A stretch of DNA of 60,568 nucleotides. It comes from Chlorobaculum sp. GTDB lineage: Bacteria; Bacteroidota; Chlorobiia; Chlorobiales; Chlorobiaceae. The notes under the pieces are model-generated. The model worked only from the letters and a program-made list of their open reading frames with translations, was not told where the DNA came from and searched no databases. The position numbers and the translations under genes were made by a program. The DNA lies in NCBI GenBank assembly GCA_013334655.1, contig JAAXXD010000005.1:1-60568 (forward strand), written 5' to 3'. Below are positions 48,421 to 59,595 of the stretch, in pieces. Positions within the stretch are counted from its first letter, which is position 1; each line of letters begins with the position of its first letter.

Positions 48421-48456
48421 AAAAGGACTACAAGGACTTTAGGGACAACAGGGACG
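48421..48456. repeat. AAGGAC/AGGGAC periodic repeat, copy 2 (inverted)
   Basis: AAAAGGACTACAAGGACTTT then AGGGACAACAGGGACG, the reverse-complement form of the array at 46034-46073. The two copies flank purL in inverted orientation. Confidence 0.7.
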
Positions 48457-48503
48457 AATAAAAGAGAGATTTCCTATCGCTTGTCCACATCGTCCACAAT
48501 TCA

Positions 48504-48573
48504 GGGCGGGCACAAGACCAGCCCCTACCAATTATTCATTATCAACTATCAATTATCAATTGTCCATTATCCA

Positions 48574-48585
<12 letters not shown>
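48504..48585. repeat. GGGCGGG hairpin copy 2 and AT-rich TTATCAATTATC-type array
   Basis: GGGCGGGCACAAGACCAGCC is a variant of the hairpin at 29960. It is followed by CAATTATTCATTATCAACTA and a string of similar 7-10 base words (TATCAATTATCAATTG, CCATTATCCATTATTC) that runs up to the secA stop. Confidence 0.65.
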
Positions 48586-51669
<3,084 letters not shown>

Positions 51670-51955
51670 GTAATCTTTGATTTCTCAGTGTTTCGTAACG
51701 GTAGCGGCGGCATGAGACGCACTTTCCAATGAGCCGTAAAGTACCGAATTTACCACGCTGAAAAAACAACCCCCGAAAAAAACATGATTTCCTGTAGAAC
51801 TGCATTGTTCGCCGCTTCGCGCTGCGAGAATGATGTATTATGAATCTGACTGATCGGCCTGATCAGTCAGATGAATCGGATGAACCTGAAGCGTGAAATC
51901 GCGCTCGGTTTGCGATATATTGCAGTCAAACCGATCATGCTCGAATTTCTTGGCG

Positions 51956-52423
51956 ATGACAACCATGCAACTTCTTCGCACGCCGCTTCTGGCGGTTTTT
52001 CTGACCGTGGCCGGTATCGCCATCGCCGCTCCGCCGCAAGCGCGTCCAGCTCAGAAAACTGTCCGAATGCTCCATACGCCGCAGCCGGGCAGCGCGGAGC
52101 GCCGGGCGATTCTCGATGCCATGCGCTGCAAAATAAAGAAGTTGCACGGTCTCGACGTTATTTTTGTCGTTGAGACGATGAAGGTCAGCGGCGGATGGGC
52201 ATGGGTGCATACCATGCCGCGCTCGAAGGACGGCAACGCTTCGTACGAAGATTTTTACGCACTGTTGCACACGCTGAAAGGGGAGTGGAAGATTGCAGAA
52301 ATTCCCTGCACTGAGCCGGACAATCCGGACTGCATCGACAGTCCCGGATATTTCAGGAAGCTCGTCCGCCGTTTTCCGGGTTTGCCTGCAAGCATTCTTC
52401 CCGAAGAACCGTCCGTTCGCTGA
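51956..52423 (+). CDS. small exported protein of unknown function
   Basis: About 155 residues from ATG 51956 (ATG 51965 is a close alternative). A signal peptide (LLRTPLLAVFLTVAGIAIAA) precedes a ~130-residue mature domain. It contains PGSAERRAILDAMR, FVVETMKVSGGWAWVHTMP and LHTLKGEWKIAEIPC, an arrangement found in uncharacterised proteobacterial and Chlorobi proteins. Four Cys in the mature part could form disulfides. TATATT at 51916-51921 may be its -10 box. Function unknown. Confidence 0.6.
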   Translation: MTTMQLLRTPLLAVFLTVAGIAIAAPPQARPAQKTVRMLHTPQPGSAERRAILDAMRCKIKKLHGLDVIFVVETMKVSGGWAWVHTMPRSKDGNASYEDFYALLHTLKGEWKIAEIPCTEPDNPDCIDSPGYFRKLVRRFPGLPASILPEEPSVR

Positions 52424-52489
52424 GGAGCAGTTGTTGTCGAATCTGGTATACCGTCAGCTATTAGCGGCAAAAGAAGAAGTACATCGACT

Positions 52490-53689
52490 ATGAAATTCTA
52501 TGATGCAGTGATTTCCGGCGCGGGGCCTGCGGGCTGTTCGGCGGCGCTCTCTCTTGCCCAAAAGGGACACCGCGTTTTGCTCATCGACAAGGCGCAGTTT
52601 CCGAGGGAGAAAATTTGCGGCGACGGCGTCACCGCCGCTTCTACGGTGCTGCTCGAAGAGATGGGCGTGCTGGAGCTGCTTCGTCAGCGCCCCGGCAGTC
52701 TGACCACATTCAAAGGCGCGACCTTCGTTTCGCCCGGCGGCGCGGTCGTGCGGGGCCGGATTTTGCAGAACGGCAATCTGCAGGGCAACTCTTACGTCAT
52801 TCCGAGAACCGATCTTGACGAATCTCTCGTCACTCGCGTCAAGGATCACGCCTCGATCACCTTTCTCGACAACACGACGGTCAACGCGCTCGTCTTGGAT
52901 GGCGAGCGGGCGCGAGGCGTGAGCACCTCCGCCGGGGAGTTTTCCGGCAGCGTGATTATCGCCGCCGACGGGGCTTATTCGCCGATAGCGAAACAACTTG
53001 ATTTCACGAACCGCGACAAAGGGCAGCAGGGATTCGCGATGCGCGCCTGGTTTTCCGGGGTCGAGGGGCTGGGCGATTCAATAGAGCTGTGCTACGACAA
53101 GTCGATGCTTCCGGGTTATGGCTGGATTTTTCCTGCCGGAGAACGTCGCGCCAACGTTGGGGTGTTTCTCTTGACCCGCTTCACCGATCAGCGAAGCACC
53201 AAACGGCTTTTCGAGCGCTTCGTCAGCGACAACGCTTTTGCGGCGTCGAAACTGAAACGCGCCGTCATGGAGCCGGGCACGCTCAAAAGCTGGCCCCTGC
53301 CGTTCGGCTCCTTCGCTGGACGGCGCGGACGCGGCAATGTGCTGCTCGTGGGCGATGCGGGAAGCTTCATCGACCCGATCACTGGCGAGGGCATCTACTA
53401 CGCGCTGAAAACCGGACGCTACGCCGCCGAAGCGGTCGCGCACGCGCTGGAGCGTAACGACGAATCTGCGGCGCTGACCCGATACGAGCAGCTCTGGAGA
53501 GGCGAATTTTCGAACCGTGTTTATCTCCCCGGCTACGCATTTCAGCATTTCATGAACAACGCCTGGTTCGTGGATACCTTCATGCGCTACACCGCCAGAA
53601 AACAGCACCGAGCCGACCTCCTCGCCGACGTCGTAGCCCACAATCGGAAACGCCGCGACCTGTTCAAACTGCTGAATCCGTTTTATTAG
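52490..53689 (+). CDS. geranylgeranyl-reductase-family FAD-dependent oxidoreductase
   Basis: 399 residues. The FAD-binding start is VISGAGPAGCSAALSLAQKG; REKICGDGVT is the family's motif after it, and LLVGDAGSFIDPITGEGIYYAL is the second FAD motif. The family reduces double bonds of isoprenoid chains on chlorophylls, quinones or archaeal lipids. In green sulfur bacteria one member is BchP; this may be BchP or a paralogue acting on menaquinone or carotenoids. Product assignment is not possible by reading. Confidence 0.82.
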   Translation: MKFYDAVISGAGPAGCSAALSLAQKGHRVLLIDKAQFPREKICGDGVTAASTVLLEEMGVLELLRQRPGSLTTFKGATFVSPGGAVVRGRILQNGNLQGNSYVIPRTDLDESLVTRVKDHASITFLDNTTVNALVLDGERARGVSTSAGEFSGSVIIAADGAYSPIAKQLDFTNRDKGQQGFAMRAWFSGVEGLGDSIELCYDKSMLPGYGWIFPAGERRANVGVFLLTRFTDQRSTKRLFERFVSDNAFAASKLKRAVMEPGTLKSWPLPFGSFAGRRGRGNVLLVGDAGSFIDPITGEGIYYALKTGRYAAEAVAHALERNDESAALTRYEQLWRGEFSNRVYLPGYAFQHFMNNAWFVDTFMRYTARKQHRADLLADVVAHNRKRRDLFKLLNPFY

Positions 53690-53735
53690 AAAGGAGGATA
53701 GGGGATGGAGGGAATGCTAACTCGTTTATTTTCTT

Positions 53736-53770
53736 GTCATTGCGAGGAGCGCAGCGACGCGGCAATCCAG
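53736..53770. repeat. dispersed intergenic repeat, CATTGCGAGGAGCGCAGCGA type, copy 2
   Basis: GTCATTGCGAGGAGCGCAGC then GACGCGGCAATCCA, matching 24101-24138 except for one base in the shared block. Confidence 0.8.
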
Positions 53771-54191
53771 ATTCACGGATACCTGTTGGAACGGACAAAT
53801 TGACCGATCATTTCATCTGCAACACAAGCGTTGAGGTTGTATGTTTGATGATTTTACGATATTTTGGATTTCTAATATTTTTTGTTGGTATACGGACTTG
53901 CAGAGACATGCGTACAGTATATGAATTGTCGTTTCAAGCAGACGTCATAACTGCGATGAACTATATTTATGTATTCAATTGGGGGATAGCATGTGTGCGT
54001 TGTCCTATTTACGGTCGCTGACAGATGTTTCTTATGTAGGTCAGTATAGGTGACCTTTATGAATAGGGTTAAAGTTTATAATTTACTTAAAAGGATGTAT
54101 CTTATAGAGTTATAAATCAATAATCAACCGTCTTATGCGGAGACTAAATAAGCAGTTTGTGGCTATGTAAACCTGTCAATGGGATCGAAAA
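53771..54191. other. AT-rich stretch before the channel gene
   Basis: About 420 bases with far lower GC than the flanking core. A frame through 53734-54021 begins inside the dispersed repeat and lacks a ribosome site. No gene is supported; it may be imported DNA together with the channel gene. Confidence 0.5.
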
Positions 54192-54992
54192 ATGAAAGAT
54201 TTCTTTTTTTGGGGGATGTTTGGTTGGCTTAAAAGAGTCACTCCTTGGTCCTATGTCTTTTTTTATGTCATTGCTGTGCTGATCTTTGCGTGGATATTTT
54301 TCTTGATCCCTGAAGACTTCTATCATCCTTATGCAAAATATGAAAAACCGATGTTTCAAGAGGCCGCATTACTGTGCGATAGATTGACCGTTGCATTCAG
54401 GGCGTCAGCAAGAAAAGAAGTAGTTATTAGCAAATTGTTAGTTATAGATCCAAGTGAACTTGAAGTTACAGGTATCAAACCCGATGGTAACGATCTGATT
54501 ATGCATTTGCGCCTTAAGGTTATAAATACGGACAAGCACAATCATTGGGAGATGATACAGACGATTCCGCTAAGAATGGACACCAAATCCCACATATGGA
54601 TGCCAGAGGATAGAATTGTAACTATGTTTTCAGAGCACGAGAAACATGACTGGAAGTTATTTCCAGTCGGTTTTCCTATGAAAAATGATGATGTGGAATT
54701 GTTAAGGGCGGAACTTCCTCGCTCGCTTTATGTGATCACTGTTACCGAGAACGATTACAAACATATCAGGTCATTCTTAATGGCAAACACTGGATTTCCT
54801 CATGAAATTCCAAGAGGATTCTGGCGAATGCTACACCTTAGCCTTACAACCATAACGACACTCGGTTATGGTGACATTGTTCCGTTGACTGACCGAGCCA
54901 GATTGTTTACCGGAATTGAAGCGACTACCGGCGTGATACTTTTAGGATTGTTGATAAGCAGCATGGTTTCTGATCGAAAAAAGGTGGAATAA
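54192..54992 (+). CDS. two-TM potassium channel with large extracytoplasmic domain
   Basis: 266 residues. TM1 spans about 18-40. The K+ selectivity filter TTLGYGD is at 222-228, preceded by a pore helix (FWRMLHLSLTTIT), and TM2 is at about 240-260, ending SDRKKVE. Between TM1 and the pore lie some 165 residues of soluble sequence (beta-rich: LLVIDPSELEVTGIK, DLIMHLRLKVINTDK), where simple two-TM channels have only a short turret. No RCK domain follows. The gene is AT-rich compared with neighbours. Gating by an external ligand or partner is a guess. Confidence 0.7.
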   Translation: MKDFFFWGMFGWLKRVTPWSYVFFYVIAVLIFAWIFFLIPEDFYHPYAKYEKPMFQEAALLCDRLTVAFRASARKEVVISKLLVIDPSELEVTGIKPDGNDLIMHLRLKVINTDKHNHWEMIQTIPLRMDTKSHIWMPEDRIVTMFSEHEKHDWKLFPVGFPMKNDDVELLRAELPRSLYVITVTENDYKHIRSFLMANTGFPHEIPRGFWRMLHLSLTTITTLGYGDIVPLTDRARLFTGIEATTGVILLGLLISSMVSDRKKVE

Positions 54993-55249
54993 GATGCCGT
55001 CGATGATGTGGTAGTTCAGCTACACTAAAAGGGACGTCCCTGAGGTTCAATTAATCAATCCACCGAAGTGGCGCGAATAACCGCGTAACCCGTGGCATTC
55101 AAACATTATACGTTTTTTATTGTTCTGTATTTCTATCATCAGACAGGGTTGCATTCCTTCAGAAAAGCATCGGGCTTGAGAATCATAACATGACGCCATC
55201 CAAGCTCACATTATCAAAGATATACAACCTCCCGCCGAAACTTTCCACT

Positions 55250-55279
55250 GTTACCCCCGGCACGCCATCCGCGCCGGGG
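55250..55279 (-). terminator. possible hairpin at the end of the biotin-carboxyltransferase operon
   Basis: On the minus strand GCCCCGGC and GCCGGGGG form a stem 15 bases past the biotin-carrier stop. There is no T run, so termination is uncertain. Confidence 0.35.
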
Positions 55280-55293
55280 CTTATCGTTTATCC

Positions 55294-55692
55294 CTACTCG
55301 AACTCTATCAGCGCCTGGCCGCTTTTTACGGCTTCGCCGGGGGTGGCCAGGATGGCCTTGACTGTTCCGGCGGTGTGGGCGGTGATGTTGGTTTCCATCT
55401 TCATCGCTTCGAGCACCACGAGCAGGTCGTGTGCCTGTAACTTCTGGCCTACCTGCACGTTGACGCGGTTCACGATACCGGCTATCGGGCTGCGGCAGAC
55501 CTTTTCATCCGGCAGATTGTCCGCCTGTGGTTTCGCGGGTTGCGGTCTGGCGGCGGGTGGCGGCTCGGGGTTCCGGGACTGAATCGTGGAGACCGGCTGC
55601 GGGAACGAGGCGGGCATACGCACCTCCTCGCCCTCGATCACCTCGACATCCACCACATACTTTTTCCCATCTATAGTCAGAGTTAACTGCAC
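55294..55692 (-). CDS. biotin carboxyl carrier subunit (1.3S-like)
   Basis: 132 residues from a GTG start. A beta-strand start (LTLTIDGKKYVVDVEVI), a flexible Pro/Ala linker (about 40-62), and a C-terminal biotinyl domain in which K98 of VLEAMKMET is the biotin-bearing Lys. Layout and length match the 1.3S subunit of Propionibacterium transcarboxylase and the gamma/delta carriers of Na+ decarboxylases. It is last in a four-gene operon. Confidence 0.9.
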   Translation of the reverse strand: MQLTLTIDGKKYVVDVEVIEGEEVRMPASFPQPVSTIQSRNPEPPPAARPQPAKPQADNLPDEKVCRSPIAGIVNRVNVQVGQKLQAHDLLVVLEAMKMETNITAHTAGTVKAILATPGEAVKSGQALIEFE

Positions 55693-55704
55693 GACTTTGG
55701 TTCC

Positions 55705-55923
55705 TTATTGTTTTATGCTGAAAGTGTGGGAGGACTGGATCGAAACCCTTCCCATCTGCGACCACGAACTCTGCCCCTGTTCGCTGATGAACCGGGCGCG
55801 ACGGATGCGCACGTTCTTGCCGAGGTAGGCCGCTATTGAGGCCGACATGATCATGAGCAGCTCCGGGGTGATCTCCTGCTGTTCGTCCTCGCGTACTGTT
55901 TCTTTTGTTTCCTGTTCGTTCAT
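55705..55923 (-). CDS. OadG-like small subunit lacking the membrane helix
   Basis: 72 residues. TPELLMIMSASIAAYLGKNV, then RIRRARFISEQG, and WSQMGRVSIQSSH resemble the soluble C-terminal part of oxaloacetate/methylmalonyl-CoA decarboxylase gamma subunits. The N-terminal transmembrane helix of OadG is absent; residues 1-18 are charged instead. It sits between the 12S-like and biotin-carrier genes with 12 and 20 bases on either side. It probably helps assemble the complex. Confidence 0.6.
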   Translation of the reverse strand: MNEQETKETVREDEQQEITPELLMIMSASIAAYLGKNVRIRRARFISEQGQSSWSQMGRVSIQSSHTFSIKQ

Positions 55924-55943
55924 GATTCAGGTTCGTTTCAGGT

Positions 55944-57503
55944 TCAGAGGGGAATCAGGCCGTGCTTTTTCTGTGGCCTGAACTCCCGTTTTGAATGCAG
56001 AATATCGAGCGACATGGCCAGATAGCGCCGCGTTTCGGCGGGTTCAATCACGTCATCGACCTTCAGAGTGGCGGCGGCTGCGTAGGGCGTGGAGAATGAC
56101 TCCTTGTACTCCGCGATCAGCTCCTGCCGTTTGGCTTTAGGATCGTCAGCTTTGCGAATCTCGTTGCGGAAGATCACATCGACCGCCCCTTCTGCGCCCA
56201 TGACAGCGATCTCGGCGGTGGGCCACGAAATCACGCGGTCGGCGTCGAGGTCCTTGCTGCACATCGCCAGGTACGCGCCGCCATACGCCTTGCGCATCAC
56301 CACGGTGATTTTCGGCACGGTGGCCGCCGAGTAGGCGAAGAGCATTTTCGCGCCGTGGCGGATGATGCCGCCATACTCCTGCTCCACGCCCGGCAGAAAT
56401 CCGGGCACGTCCACGAGTGTCACGAGCGGAATATTGAAGGCGTTGCAGAAGCGGATGAATCGCGCCGCCTTGTCGGAGGCGTCGATGTCGAGCACGCCCG
56501 CCATCACCGCAGGCTGGTTGGCCACGATGCCGACCGAGCGCCCCTGAATGCGGGCGAAGCCGATCACGATGTTCCGGGCGAAGTGCTCCTGAACCTCCAT
56601 GAAGTCCGCCCGATCCACGATCCGCGCAATCACGTCACGCACATCGTAGCTCTGCCGCGAGTCAACCGGGATAACCGTATTCAGGTACTTGTCCGGCAGG
56701 ATAACCTCCTCGGCTTCGAGGTGAGGCGGGTCTTCGAGGTTGTTCGATGGGAGGAAGGAGAGCAGGCGGCGGCAGATAGCCATCGCGTCGAGGTCATCCT
56801 CGGCCACGAAGTGCACCACGCCGGAGATATTCATCTGCGCTGCCGGACCGCCGATCTCTTCGGCGGTCACCTCTTCGCCGGTCACGGCCTTGATGACCGA
56901 GGGGCCGGTGATGAACATGCAGGCCGATTTCGTCTGGATGATGAAGTCCGTCAAGGCCGGGCTGTAGGCCGCGCCACCTGCGCACGGGCCGCAAATCAGC
57001 GAAATCTGCGGCACCACGCCCGAAAGCATGACGTTGTTGTAGAACACCTGCCCGTAGCCGGAGAGGCTTTCGATCCCCTCCTGGATGCGCGCGCCGCCGG
57101 AGTCGTTGACGACAATGAAGGGAGAGCCGGTTTTCAGCGAAGCCTGCATCATCTGCACGATCTTCCGGCAGTGCACCTCCCCCGCCGATCCGCCGCCGAC
57201 GGTGAAATCCTGACACGCCAGATGCACGAGGCGGCCATCCACGCTGCCAGCGCCGGTCACGACGCCATCGGCGGGCATGGGTTTGCCCTGCATTCCGAAG
57301 TTGGTGCAACGGTGCTCGGCAAAGAGGCCGCTTTCCAGAAAACTGTCCTGATCGACCAGCGCCGCGATTCTCTCGCGAACCGTCAGGCTCCCGCCAGCGT
57401 GCTGTTTGTCGATGCGCTCCTGGCCGCCGCCGAGCTGAATCCTCTCCCGTTTCCGGTTCAGTTCCTCTATTTTTTCTTCAATGCTCTTGATATGTTCCTG
57501 CAT
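55944..57503 (-). CDS. acyl-CoA carboxyltransferase (PccB / transcarboxylase 12S-like)
   Basis: 519 residues from ATG 57503. Crotonase-fold carboxyltransferase that moves CO2 between biotin and propionyl-CoA/methylmalonyl-CoA. The N-terminal half has FTVGGGSAGEVHCRKI and NDSGGARIQEGIESLSGYG, the second half VDVPGFLPGVEQEYGG and MRKAYGGAYLAMCSKDL, the two oxyanion-hole blocks. Length equals PccB, MmdA and 12S. It lies 16 bases after the 5S-like gene. Confidence 0.9.
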   Translation of the reverse strand: MQEHIKSIEEKIEELNRKRERIQLGGGQERIDKQHAGGSLTVRERIAALVDQDSFLESGLFAEHRCTNFGMQGKPMPADGVVTGAGSVDGRLVHLACQDFTVGGGSAGEVHCRKIVQMMQASLKTGSPFIVVNDSGGARIQEGIESLSGYGQVFYNNVMLSGVVPQISLICGPCAGGAAYSPALTDFIIQTKSACMFITGPSVIKAVTGEEVTAEEIGGPAAQMNISGVVHFVAEDDLDAMAICRRLLSFLPSNNLEDPPHLEAEEVILPDKYLNTVIPVDSRQSYDVRDVIARIVDRADFMEVQEHFARNIVIGFARIQGRSVGIVANQPAVMAGVLDIDASDKAARFIRFCNAFNIPLVTLVDVPGFLPGVEQEYGGIIRHGAKMLFAYSAATVPKITVVMRKAYGGAYLAMCSKDLDADRVISWPTAEIAVMGAEGAVDVIFRNEIRKADDPKAKRQELIAEYKESFSTPYAAAATLKVDDVIEPAETRRYLAMSLDILHSKREFRPQKKHGLIPL

Positions 57504-57519
57504 CACTCGATGATTATAA

Positions 57520-59022
57520 TTACTGATATGGGGCCACCGTCACCTTGTGCTGACGACCGGAGAGGGTCACGGCATAGGTGATGGGGCCGGTAATGGCACC
57601 CTGGTGCCCTTCCGCCGGATGGGTTTCGGAGACGCCGGTATGCGGGTCGCGGCCAAGGTTGCGCGGCCCTTCGTGACGAATGGCAAAAAATTTGGGCGCC
57701 ACCTGCGGAAACATGGTATAGGTCAGCACATCCTCGTCGGTGCCGTTGCACCCTTCAAGCGCGAGCGCTTCGGAGCGCAGCTTCTGCCACTCCGGCTGAA
57801 GCAGATCGGCGGGACGGCAGGTGACCGGCTGCTTTCCGGCGTGCCGGTGGGCCATCTCGACCACCTCCGGGTTCTTTTCACTCGGCCCCTTGCCGTAATA
57901 TCCAAGCATGAGATCGGCGAATTCGCCGGTCAGGACGGCGTATCGGCCCATCAGCACGTTCAGCACCGCCTGGGTGCCCACGATCTGGCTGCTCGGCGTG
58001 ACGAGCGGCACGTAACCGGTGTCGCGGCGCACCAGCGGAATCTCGTCGAGCACCTCCGCCATGCGGTCGCCCGCCCCCTGCTGCCGGAGCTGGCTCTCCA
58101 TGTTGGAGAGCATCCCGCCGGGAATCTGGCTCTTGAAGAGTTCGGTCTCCACGCCGGTCACTTTCGACTGGAACTCGCTGTAGCGCTCCAGCACGTGCAT
58201 GAAGTGATGTTTGACGCGCTGCACCCGCTCCATATCGACTCGGGTCGTGAAGCCGGTGCCTTCGAGCATCTCGATGAAGCTCTCCGTCGGATTGTGGCCG
58301 GGGCCGAGGCTCATCGAGCTGACGGCGGTATCGACGCAATCCACGCCCGCCTCGACCGCCTTCATGAGGCTCACGAGGGTGACGCCGGTGGTGGCGTGCA
58401 CATGCAGGTGAACGCGCAGTTCAGCGCCGCACGCCTCCTTGATGCCGCGAACCAGCTCGTATGCCGCCTGCGGCTTGATGAGCGCAGCCATGTCCTTGAT
58501 GCAGATGGAATCGACTCCCATATCCTGCAATCGCCGCGCCTGATCGACGAACAGCGCGGTGGTATGAATGGGGCTGACCGTGTATGAGATGGTGCCCTGG
58601 GCGTGAGCGCCAGCATTTTTGACCGCGCGCACCGAGGTTTCGATGTTGCGCAGGTCGTTCAAGGCGTCGAAGATGCGGAACACTCCGATGCCGTTCTCGG
58701 CGGATTTCTGGCAGAAGCGCTCGACCACCTCGTCCTGATAGTGGCGGTAGCCAAGCAGGTTCTGGCCGCGCAGGAGCATCTGCAGCGGGGTTTTCGGCAT
58801 GAGTTTCTTGAAGGTGCGCAGCCGCTCCCAGGGGTCTTCGTTCAGGTAGCGGATGCAGGCGTCGTAGGTCGCCCCGCCCCAGCACTCGATCGACCAGTAT
58901 CCCGCCTCGTCGAGGTCGGCGCAGGCTCCGGTCATGTCGTCGATGCCGAGCCTCGTCGCGATGAGGCTCTGATGGGCGTCGCGCAACGCAAGCTCGGTAA
59001 TATCAATAATTCGTGGTTCCAT
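57520..59022 (-). CDS. biotin-dependent carboxyltransferase on oxo-acids (transcarboxylase 5S / OadA-like)
   Basis: 500 residues. A TIM-barrel DRE-TIM enzyme: ELALRDAHQSLIATR then ECWGGATYDACIRYLNEDPWERL, FRIFDALNDLRN, CIKDMAALIKP with the metal- and biotin-binding Lys, and HLHVHATTG. These are shared by OadA, pyruvate carboxylase and the 5S subunit of transcarboxylase. There is no fused biotin domain, as in 5S (about 505 residues), whereas OadA usually has one. It would transfer carboxyl between biotin and pyruvate/oxaloacetate. First gene of the operon. Confidence 0.88.
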   Translation of the reverse strand: MEPRIIDITELALRDAHQSLIATRLGIDDMTGACADLDEAGYWSIECWGGATYDACIRYLNEDPWERLRTFKKLMPKTPLQMLLRGQNLLGYRHYQDEVVERFCQKSAENGIGVFRIFDALNDLRNIETSVRAVKNAGAHAQGTISYTVSPIHTTALFVDQARRLQDMGVDSICIKDMAALIKPQAAYELVRGIKEACGAELRVHLHVHATTGVTLVSLMKAVEAGVDCVDTAVSSMSLGPGHNPTESFIEMLEGTGFTTRVDMERVQRVKHHFMHVLERYSEFQSKVTGVETELFKSQIPGGMLSNMESQLRQQGAGDRMAEVLDEIPLVRRDTGYVPLVTPSSQIVGTQAVLNVLMGRYAVLTGEFADLMLGYYGKGPSEKNPEVVEMAHRHAGKQPVTCRPADLLQPEWQKLRSEALALEGCNGTDEDVLTYTMFPQVAPKFFAIRHEGPRNLGRDPHTGVSETHPAEGHQGAITGPITYAVTLSGRQHKVTVAPYQ

Positions 59023-59595
59023 GAATGTTTGTCAGGTGAATTTGAAGTTCCGTATGGAATGACTCCGGTGAACCGGAAATGGTTCCCGGCCGGACGTTGA
59101 AGGATGTAAGGCAGGATCGAAAGGGCATTTGGATCATCTATTGATTGCCGGAGCTTCTGGCGGCATGGCGAACCGCGATGGTAAAATTCCGCCAAAACAT
59201 CAACTTTTTACTGCGAATGAATATAGAAAAAATATGCTGATTCCATGTGACATAATTGTGAATCCATCAGAAAAGCCATTTTTCAGGCTGGCTGCGACCC
59301 GATCCGCAGCGTCGAACTGGTTAAGGGTGACTGAAGAGCCGTTGGCATTTTGCGCCAGCCAGCAAGGAATCCGTAAGGGCAGGACTTGATAAATACCGAG
59401 ATTCTTGGTACATAGAATTTGTAAGCCCCGCCGTCGAGCTTATGCAGTACCCCTTTCGAGACGGATTTTTGTTTGAGCAGAATTGACCCGATGCAACACG
59501 AGTTACGGAAATGATGGTATGTGCTTTGATCCTGTGGTTACTGCTGCGCTTATATGAAGTGTTCTTTGCGTGAAGCCAATAGTATTGATAAAAAA
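59023..59595. other. 573-bp intergenic region
   Basis: Divergent promoter region between the carboxyltransferase operon and the SMEK gene. A minus-strand frame at 59321-59626 overlaps the SMEK start and has no family likeness. No RNA or terminator was recognised. Confidence 0.5.

Noticed and set aside
55030-55041. perfect 12-base palindrome AGGGACGTCCCT
   Set aside because: Short and isolated, with no promoter or gene start it could regulate.
56355-57581. 408-codon plus-strand frame opposite the 12S-like gene
   Set aside because: Antisense to a gene with both oxyanion-hole blocks; no motif of its own.
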